From positions 1 through 21,271 of the forward strand of contig CAQPRV010000144.1 in NCBI GenBank assembly GCA_948857205.1: a DNA stretch of 21,271 nucleotides. Reading direction: 5' to 3'. Source of the stretch: an uncultured Clostridia bacterium (GTDB lineage Bacteria > Bacillota > Clostridia > TANB77 > CAG-508). The position numbers were made by a program, and so were the translations under genes. This document shows positions 18,801 through 21,271 of the stretch, one piece after another. The notes below the pieces were generated by a model. It worked only from the letters and a program-made list of their open reading frames with translations. It was not told the origin of the DNA and did not search any database. Numbering within the stretch: the first letter of the stretch is position 1; each line of letters begins with the position of its first letter.

Positions 18801-20437
18801 CTATAACCTGGTAATTCTGACATTTGTGATAATATGTATTCATATGTTTTTTCTGACTCTGATGGCATCATCATTGTTGGTTTAAAGATTACTTGTCCAT
18901 TACTATCTGTTTTTCCATATAATGCTTTCATATCATATTTATTATTAACTGTTGGCTGAATTAATCTAAATTCAACTCCTTCTAATGGTACTGTTTTATT
19001 ATACAATTCTGTTAAATTAACTTCTAGACCAAATTTTTGTGTTTCAATTGGGAATTCTAAGTTTACAATTCTTCTGTCATCATCTACAGTATATTTTAAA
19101 CCATCTGAATTTACTACTTCAATTACTCTTCTACCTAAATAATCATTGTTTATTTCAATTGTTCTTGGTGAAGTGTTTTCTTGTGAATATCCTTTAATAT
19201 CTACTTGTGGTTCTATTACATAATTAACAGTATCTAATTTTCTTAATTTATCAATTGTTACATATCCATATGCATCTGATGTTACAGTTACTGGTTCTTT
19301 TAGTCCTGTTCCACTTATGTTAAATACTACACCTTCAACAGGTAAATAATTATTATCAGAACTTACTGCTTTTATTCTCATAGAATATGTTTCGCAAATT
19401 CTAAATTTAGGTCCTTCTGTTTTTTCAACATCTAAATTTTTTAGGGTACTCCTCATACTATAAGATAGATTTACAGTTTCTGCTGAATACCAGTCTTTAT
19501 ATATTATGTTTCTATCAATTTCTTTTCCTGGTTTTAATTTTAATTTATATTTAAAAGTAGCATTATTTTTTCCTATAGTTGGTGGAGTCCATGTAAATCC
19601 ATTATCTGTTCTTGTAGTATTTGATGTAGTTACTAATGTTATATCAAAATATTCTAAGACATGTTCTGTAAAGGTGTTTCTAACTTCTACACCTGTAAGG
19701 TCTTTTAATAAGTAGTTAGTAACAACATCTGCCTTTGAAATTAAAGTGTCAAGCATATAGATTAATCCATATGTAGGTTCTTCTGCTGTTCCAATTACAT
19801 TATTTGTTATTCCAGTAGTAATTGTTACTACATTAATATTTTGACTTGCTAATTGGTCATATTTCGCTTTTACTATATCAGTTGAATCTGTAATAATTAT
19901 AATTGTTTTAATTGCAGTTGAATCTGATAAGTTAAAACTATTATATGCACTCTGTATTCCTGTTCCTAAGTCTTTTGTACTAGTAAAATTAACACTATTT
20001 ATTGAATTGTTTATAGTAGTTGCACTATTTGCAGCCATTCCTACTCTAAGTCCATCATTACTAGCAAAAGATACTTTTGCTGAACCACACAAATTATTAG
20101 CTAGGTTTCTAGCTACTTGTTTTGCATTATTAGCAGTTGTATTAACAGTCATAGAATATGAGTTATCTAATATAATAGCAACTTGATGATTATCCTTTCC
20201 TGCTTTATTAGATACTTCAATCTGATACGTTAATTCTGTATCATTTGATTCACTTTCTATTATTGTTTGCTTAATTTTTGCATCTTCTGTCTCTTTTTCT
20301 TTTTCTTGTTCAAGTATATCAATAACATAATCGTTTTTTAAATCTGCATTTACAAATGAAAAAAACATTGCTAAAGCTATACCAATAATAATTGTCATGA
20401 TTGTTATTCCAATCAAATACTTTCTTTTGTCTTTCAT
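6851..20437 (-). CDS. Giant secreted VWA-SpaA/Cna-B repeat surface protein (4,528 residues)
   Basis: The start is ATG at 20437, with AAAAAAGGAG nine bases upstream; the longer frame begins with TTG at 20503, which coincides with the -35 box. Residues 1-31 form a signal peptide (KDKRK, a hydrophobic core, VNA before D32). A von Willebrand A domain spans about 84-240, with a MIDAS DNSYSM (D91, S93, S95) and TDS (D184). About 27 transthyretin-like SpaA/Cna-B modules of roughly 100-170 residues follow, each starting with a strand such as LGLQINKIDKYD, then an E-box-like YxIxE, and ending in ITNEP or similar. The last three (about 3820-4205) are the most canonical, with KVD, APEGYKLDSE and SVTNEK, so Lys-Asn isopeptide bonds are likely there. 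An Asn/Thr/Gly linker follows (about 4210-4330), then a DUF11-like domain and a membrane helix (4502-4523) with tail KKYVL. SIKTG (4495-4499) stands where LPxTG is expected. A helical insertion of about 130 residues lies near 1830-1965. The role is most likely adhesion or a long surface fibre. No sortase is in the window. Confidence 0.93.
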   Translation of the reverse strand: MKDKRKYLIGITIMTIIIGIALAMFFSFVNADLKNDYVIDILEQEKEKETEDAKIKQTIIESESNDTELTYQIEVSNKAGKDNHQVAIILDNSYSMTVNTTANNAKQVARNLANNLCGSAKVSFASNDGLRVGMAANSATTINNSINSVNFTSTKDLGTGIQSAYNSFNLSDSTAIKTIIIITDSTDIVKAKYDQLASQNINVVTITTGITNNVIGTAEEPTYGLIYMLDTLISKADVVTNYLLKDLTGVEVRNTFTEHVLEYFDITLVTTSNTTRTDNGFTWTPPTIGKNNATFKYKLKLKPGKEIDRNIIYKDWYSAETVNLSYSMRSTLKNLDVEKTEGPKFRICETYSMRIKAVSSDNNYLPVEGVVFNISGTGLKEPVTVTSDAYGYVTIDKLRKLDTVNYVIEPQVDIKGYSQENTSPRTIEINNDYLGRRVIEVVNSDGLKYTVDDDRRIVNLEFPIETQKFGLEVNLTELYNKTVPLEGVEFRLIQPTVNNKYDMKALYGKTDSNGQVIFKPTMMMPSESEKTYEYILSQMSELPGYSSMGNVTLRITFDSMGNMLKIVKVYNDKVTAELIDPGYAVVNVGNENVLTDGFNFELNLTDSETGNGIDGADYSIQVVDYNGATYNYNRNITTDNGKINLMLPGSGYVTIKVVENSPAPGYAKNSTSNEILVQRLNNTVNQIATRTPADLDVTADSNNDKVILNLQSKLKGERNVVRVEVIDKDELDEEGNPLYYIPDVEFKLTNTVTGAEYTTNKTDEKGIAEFVIDDEPQGTYKYKIEAINIPFGYNAFEPIKFNLEFDKNKHICNANDLGGPIDFIEARDEDDGYNKLHTAFIRTHLSIDDDKSYLFEVELKDAESKDGIKDALYDIEIKAGEFVKNIVARPTDENGKIQTRIFIDKSTTNLIEIIATEKQAAQRYIADTIPQELAIDISNNTITHTPAEILPSDTGIHKYATLEDNTITYHHTNRKKTADDILLNLSINTISKDSEMDHAIPIGGTSLEITSIVKEQTTGGQELKYPKIVDPDTNERLHKTVTTPTDDLNLGHIELKGLQVKEFKDRSATYIVTILVNKKKTVKLRIQLGYNAKDEIECTGIEVPQGNELIPFDWGKQKVSSVTNNGYEISVTLNIRADYDETGNLSLDLIKKSIDDESILSGAKYDVIVERSDGSKLINKDIEITNDIEYDGLYVPLDSKIYITEKEAPKGYSVNDSTIVLKVSAIDELTKEVTLEVDKSTSSKVKSKIKLNKGAPILLASGAVQSVYSLDMLDAREDIFELQIDAIDKDNQSKGIPNAKFNIDTSKGSHKTTKETDKKGEVSIKVGGRYDSATSPVTYTIENVQAGEYYKKLINKINMQVYFTDENEVDVMATLAGQTDPHYVVNGTNVGDWWIVTTNKKDKKGNIVKDIELKVVMEKQDPLKVEIETVDKFSNQVITTDMGYSIRNSLGITNGILDSNVIKASVNYVLTNGVETYDLMQTVATGSKYISLDNLSFTVTYDSNGDINASIPVTTNNSNLQVVSATGKTLKLRVYVEPMVPITFENSRYFDHNVKLQGAEFEIVSATNVALGQATTGNNGKGVAYIGRFGTSQIIRYRIKQTKAAVGYATIEEFEIDVEYGANREILSANLVVPDNRFVTVGKIQPSTSAHYGYIGNDKGIVTIEIFSYPEMVFNIENVDRQDNTKKLAGANYQVTSSIGTEDNNVTTGSDGIGKAHLDRTVLDNSIVYTIKEIAPAPNYQSLYISAKIEVFFDENGYVNSANILRRDDVMSYTIPEGASADVNPEDLFRVDITIQSNVLEKLSIHKVDKDDPSIVLKDVDFEVTARVSKNSISGYTEEELNELIIDNGTMSNDDYLGEVIERLKINSDDILEIRKEIVVEEFIKELQNANSITQEQYDNVMSGINGTDKINRLIDLKLMKKGQSNTLIKDVTNLQVINVLISEEKVTQPTVDDLLDEVKRLVKIDVDRATTDAAGNTIALMDKTLANKTIEYTIKETRKAMGYDWPDEIIILEVQYDNTGKMAIDTRTGLPLVKKISGDMEITNVNVEDFQVDLTLYNKPSDEIQIHITVEDVYDGNKRLEIGEYNAYLTNANFVKDPKYQATLASNGASSAQVSSNTNLGIQTTTTGAHGEDIASLGVYEEKAGTRILKIDEVTKPDRYYIGNQAYFSTYQSIKYNMLFNITFNDEGGIVEVGPHTWGAQNITLGGYNADSRYLKITHTRNTIDITIRYYPMLEMAVHVQDKYTKQPVSGEKFLISTSDYNPGNSQVSAGLIDALLDAKNYEQHYNDTEIAPIDSSKLYKDYIYKGCAPIEAERKDLGSDNYKIRKFYIYEEAEPKQDRNYQKYRKRDANTTLEKQIGAIAVKYDPKGEVIETWIDSETSHNNIHSGYLSSLIVDYGDGINDNKHHVDLTIEYAPRTIVTAKAEDSLTQVGMEGVQFDPYLNDTEVSKTSYEYRTENNYYTNSNGYTNWTYWGANIDNGVAVYKIKASNLKEGYLSTDADTTIEVEVTYDSEGNIASAKVLSRNTFNDANAYIDESCYGTTELKLIFKMERTLGLQINKIDKYDSTVNLAAKFKITSDIDSSITNGEEFIINTADQSPQVAGRMLAGKTVEYTLSEVGVPDGYIAPGNTLKIRVSYNMNGTIKSIKPVDSFTEQYLTVNYYCETPRTINGTVNKDIEITITNEPKLAIELQMLDKFYNNIQLENVELAISNNKGDTGVGNLVTNSSGSISTYVGPVYPNETITYTIEQKTKASGYYKLTAPISFTVKFDESGKAVDIPNLTDSYSQEYAKLLNNDLSTFRNTHTARLEIYNMPEDVKLGIAKYDQLTKAPLQNVQFKVTVEENGLTHDVTGINTNTEGLAVAKIDTFKETATGRVVTYTIHEVNQPDSYRRMQDLVIKVVYAADGGITSWLELSNNSALEYDIYARGNTSIVKVDNKYVHMDLKVPNDNTYDLMVKDEDSTYSGLGIEGTKYDVTVDGVIKELPETDTLGNTSVTKLKNSGNFKIVIAERSLGEGYRRNTQNNITLEIQKAAVGAYSLKLDTASMTDYTITTGISSKPTELVYNVVLDATTGNTAIVKIDETYGTIQVIFKNEPMLELTLLKQDINTKIPLQGVKFEITAKDINTGVIDTITTEENNLTGNDGKLYFDLGSPIKNTTIEYTIKELTNPEPTTTYSVIMQPQSVTVVYDNFGKIMSMEPNTDSQLRTQAILKYKNEEETDTQKSNCRSLMFIVGNGVLGEEGYKVKIVSQDATTGKRINGSKFDVEVKDSANTILASLQGGVTQNLSTDGKYYSDKDLKSKDVIEKGIVKTKGITQSGKIYINVNQTEFKEGYTAGTQKTDGIVALTTSLIANPNGSQDDLLEATIDDRDGLEVSVNESAREITIVIKNESRVTLNITKVKNVLDAKGNKKEEVVSGATFTITSEILTATEHRPTDLNVTTRPTGDKGTTSESIGEAIAQKGIVYTIHENDLEGYEKIEDIQIYVLYGLDGYIKECELLSNFADVSNEVLQKCIGKREIDLKVFNKPIISDYKIVIEKHHISDDIYKDLIPGVEFNIKVQEEFGKTKEWNAITNINGLIISDYFSGHGIIKIDIQEILPVPKGYKANPFVMHTVYKRDETTGWIEQTSADLNAEVDQENQIIYLKPVNEFADNTYALTIDKIDITTNKMIENNSATFDVEITKEESEPEVKPDETTEPDTEDKDIESETRDAKEVVGFKEVIEDIKTDNTGRATKIGIPLPEEPGTYIFEIKEKGVPTGYVKDPSPIKYRVVIQENKEGVRSIKSAEKISGDYSSILKVGKNIFAIKVGNEEEKAVLDENEYKIDIAKVDKDKKLIEGDAIFKITAPDGTVQYLPTEDGKIYLHKLAMPKEEGTIIYKIQEIMAPEGYKLDRTEKTLKVKFVKDTEATTEEKVMLKIESAEVTGTNIEVTSNTEKSVSVSVTNEKGINEGEESKDKYSIILNKVDQYKRPITKPAKFEITLENGQKVKAATDKDGRIVIEDVATPSKEGKYTYVIQEVTAPEGYKLDSEYKILEFTFTNVDGVMTITAVNVVSGSHVSAKAINTGRAAEVEFVDEKQGLEDGKYSVSVKKVDKSGNVITKPAKFKVVLPNGKAQELSTDKYGIFEFNGIDLPKTEGSIEYRFKEIEAPEGYKLDSEEKVIQVTFKRVNGKVTLTGAKVKSGSNIKVEVKGGEVLVSITNKSKSDSDNNTNNTNTNNTTNNTNTNNTTNNTNTNNTTSNTTNNTNTNNTTNNTNTNNTTNNTNTNNTTNNTNSNNTTGNITINTNNNTFGGNTIVSGNTSGGNTSGGNTSNNVNGGNTSNNVNGGNTIFNIITNKDDKTQGFDIQIKKYLTSITQLYTDTNEKKVINIAKTDKATKLEVNANRLPYLSLQLEYKIILTNVGTESGIVNYIQDKMPNNLTIDLPKNRNWNQNGDIITYTLGEVELKPGESREATIILKYDGGNHNPGPMVNYATFVSEDADVNNRNDFDKATFILSIKTGYEFVMYGLLTLTMLVTFGTGVYYIKKYVL
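7457..7524 (-). repeat. 27-bp tandem duplication in the Gly/Asn linker of the giant gene
   Basis: Two exact 27-bp copies (7457-7483 and 7484-7510) and a partial third encode repeats of GGNTSNNVN. The unit is a multiple of three, so copy changes stay in frame and would alter linker length only. Exact identity indicates recent duplication. Confidence 0.85.
7611..7811 (-). repeat. 27-bp minisatellite encoding an Asn/Thr linker (NNTNTNNTT units)
   Basis: Seven 27-bp units (7611, 7638, 7665, 7692, 7731, 7758 and 7785) are interrupted once by a 12-bp partial unit at 7719-7730. Units 2 and 3 are identical and the others differ by a few bases. Each encodes NNTNTNNTT or a near variant. The array lies between the SpaA modules and the membrane-proximal DUF11-like domain, so it probably acts as a flexible stalk of variable length. 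Frame is kept by any whole-unit change. Confidence 0.9.
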
Positions 20438-20474
20438 ACTACTTTTCTCCTTTTTTCGTTTATATATCATTTTT

Positions 20475-20503
20475 AATATAAAAAATTTCTCGCAATTATT
20501 CAA
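20475..20503 (-). promoter_or_regulatory. Promoter of the giant surface gene
   Basis: On the minus strand TTGAAT (20503-20498) is followed after 17 bases by TATATT (20480-20475), a good sigma-A arrangement. It predicts a transcription start near 20468 and a leader of about 30 bases before ATG 20437, with the ribosome binding site in between. The region 20504-20675 upstream is AT-rich with no gene that I can support. Confidence 0.6.
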
Positions 20504-20675
20504 TATCAGTTTTTTTCCAATTCTATTTTGTTACATTTTTCTCGCTCTTTATGTTTACGGAACTGGCTTTTGCTACTTTTGTCTTTCTTTTTTTAAGTTT
20601 GTATTACATTATTGTTTCACTTTTTTATTTTTAGATATTTTATTTCGACAAAATACTACGGAAATTCAATAGTTT

Positions 20676-20701
20676 GCCATTGGGGACGGAGAATTTTGGC
20701 A
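20676..20701 (+). repeat. Dispersed GGGACGG-type repeat, copy 3
   Basis: GCCATTGGGGACGGAGAATT followed by TTGGCA. With the preceding T it begins TGCCA and ends TGGCA, so the unit has short inverted ends. It is the inverted equivalent of 976-1002 (shared CCGTCCCC core) and matches 674-698 in direct orientation. It lies in the intergenic region between the divergent giant gene and the pilin-like gene. Nothing else is recognisable in 20702-20845. Confidence 0.6.
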
Positions 20702-20845
20702 TTTTTTATTATTTAATTTAAAGCAGTTTAAAAGGTTCTTTTTCTCTATTTTCTTCAAATACTGTATTCTAGGTATTCTAAGATAAAGCTTGAATGAATT
20801 AAAAATAATATGGTTAAACTATTTATATAAATAACTAAGAATGTA

Positions 20846-20874
20846 TTGAAAAAATAAATTAAGAATGTTATAAA
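20846..20874 (+). promoter_or_regulatory. Promoter of the pilin-like gene
   Basis: TTGAAA at 20846-20851 and TATAAA at 20869-20874 are separated by 17 bases. The predicted start of transcription is near 20881, about 35 bases before the GGAGG at 20914-20918. Confidence 0.6.
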
Positions 20875-20936
20875 TATAAAAAAGTATGTAATAACATGAT
20901 TACATAAGATAATGGAGGTATGTATGAAAATAACAA

Positions 20937-21271
20937 ATGAAAACAAGCGGAATAACATTAATAGCGTTAGTTATAACTATAATAGTATTGTTGATACTAG
21001 CAGGAGTAACAATAATAACATTAACAGGGGAAAATGGAATACTAAAAAGAGCAACAACTGCAGGAGAAAAAACAAATGAAGAAACTGCAAAGGAAGAATT
21101 AAAATTATTAATAACAGAAGCAAGGCTAGGTTTAGCAAGTGAAAAGCAAATAATAAGCCCAAAAATAGAAGAAATAGCAAAATGGATAAAAGATAATTAT
21201 GATACAGAAATAGATATGACAATAACATATAAAAAGACATCATCAGTAATAATAGAGGATAATGGGATAGA
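20937..21271 (+). CDS. Pilin-like surface protein, N-terminal part (runs off the window; N-terminal frame conflict)
   Basis: The frame reads MKTSGITLIALVITIIVLL, then ILAGVTIITLTGENGILKRA, then a charged stretch rich in Glu and Lys. This is the type IV pilin-like N-terminus (short leader ending in Gly, then one hydrophobic helix), seen widely in clostridial surface proteins with variable C-terminal domains. It could be processed by a prepilin peptidase. The gene is still open at the window end after 111 codons. The start is problematic: GGAGG (20914-20918) is 18 bases from ATG 20937 but 5 bases from ATG 20924. The latter reads MKITNENKR, a good leader, but in another frame that ends at a TGA after about 50 codons. 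Restoring two G's in the CGGAATA stretch would join MKITNENKR to GITLIALV. Either ATG 20937 is used weakly or the gene carries a frameshift. Confidence 0.75.
   Translation, partial: MKTSGITLIALVITIIVLLILAGVTIITLTGENGILKRATTAGEKTNEETAKEELKLLITEARLGLASEKQIISPKIEEIAKWIKDNYDTEIDMTITYKKTSSVIIEDNGI

Noticed and set aside
20438..20503. A 22-residue N-terminal extension of the giant protein starting at TTG 20503
   Set aside because: The TTG is the -35 box of a good promoter, and ATG 20437 has a ribosome binding site and begins a proper signal peptide.
20755..21243. Two minus-strand frames (20755-20958 and 20977-21243) of hydrophobic residues
   Set aside because: One lies in the AT-rich promoter region and the other is antisense to the pilin-like gene; neither has a start signal or protein-like composition.
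1..21271. DGR reverse transcriptase or template repeat, sortase, transposase, tRNA or rRNA genes
   Set aside because: I looked for each and saw no candidate in the window; those that the findings invoke would have to lie outside.

Overview
The window is AT-rich (roughly 70% A+T by eye), has standard Firmicutes-style ribosome binding sites (AAAGGAG, GAGG) and sigma-A-like promoters, and encodes surface proteins of a kind common in uncultured gut Clostridia: a pilin-like N-terminus reading GITLIALVITIIVLLILAG, InlB-type B repeats, SpaA/Cna-B modules and a C-type-lectin (FGE) fold. I infer a low-GC clostridial gut bacterium. No taxonomic marker gene is present.

Layout. Positions 2-673 (+) hold the 3' part of a surface protein: an InlB B-repeat end and a C-terminal domain closing in YGVRPVVSL. 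Its last stretch (about 500-604) is abnormally GC-rich and codon-patterned like the variable region of a diversity-generating retroelement (DGR). Positions 674-1100 are non-coding, with a strong hairpin terminator between two inverted copies of a 25-27 bp dispersed repeat. Positions 1101-3176 (+) encode a membrane-anchored FGE/C-lectin domain fused to a seven-repeat RCC1 propeller. Positions 3383-6740 (+) encode one HD-domain protein of about 1,118 residues, split into two reading frames by one extra A near 5606. A bidirectional terminator (6771-6830) separates it from a convergent giant gene.

Positions 6851-20437 (-) are a single 4,528-residue secreted giant protein: signal peptide, von Willebrand A domain with a MIDAS motif, about 27 SpaA/transthyretin-like modules, an Asn/Thr linker encoded by a 27-bp minisatellite, a DUF11-like domain, and a transmembrane tail preceded by SIKTG instead of LPxTG. 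Positions 20504-20923 are intergenic and hold divergent promoters and another copy of the dispersed repeat. From 20937 (+) a pilin-like protein begins and runs off the window; its N-terminus shows a frame conflict that looks like a small deletion in a G run.

Taken together this is a cell-surface locus. A putatively diversified lectin-fold protein, a lectin-fold/propeller fusion, a giant adhesin and a pilin-like protein lie around one cytoplasmic HD protein. The strongest candidate for something unusual is the DGR-like hypervariable patch, whose template and reverse transcriptase would lie outside this window. Next come the giant VWA-SpaA protein with its degenerate sorting signal and the two apparent frameshifts.
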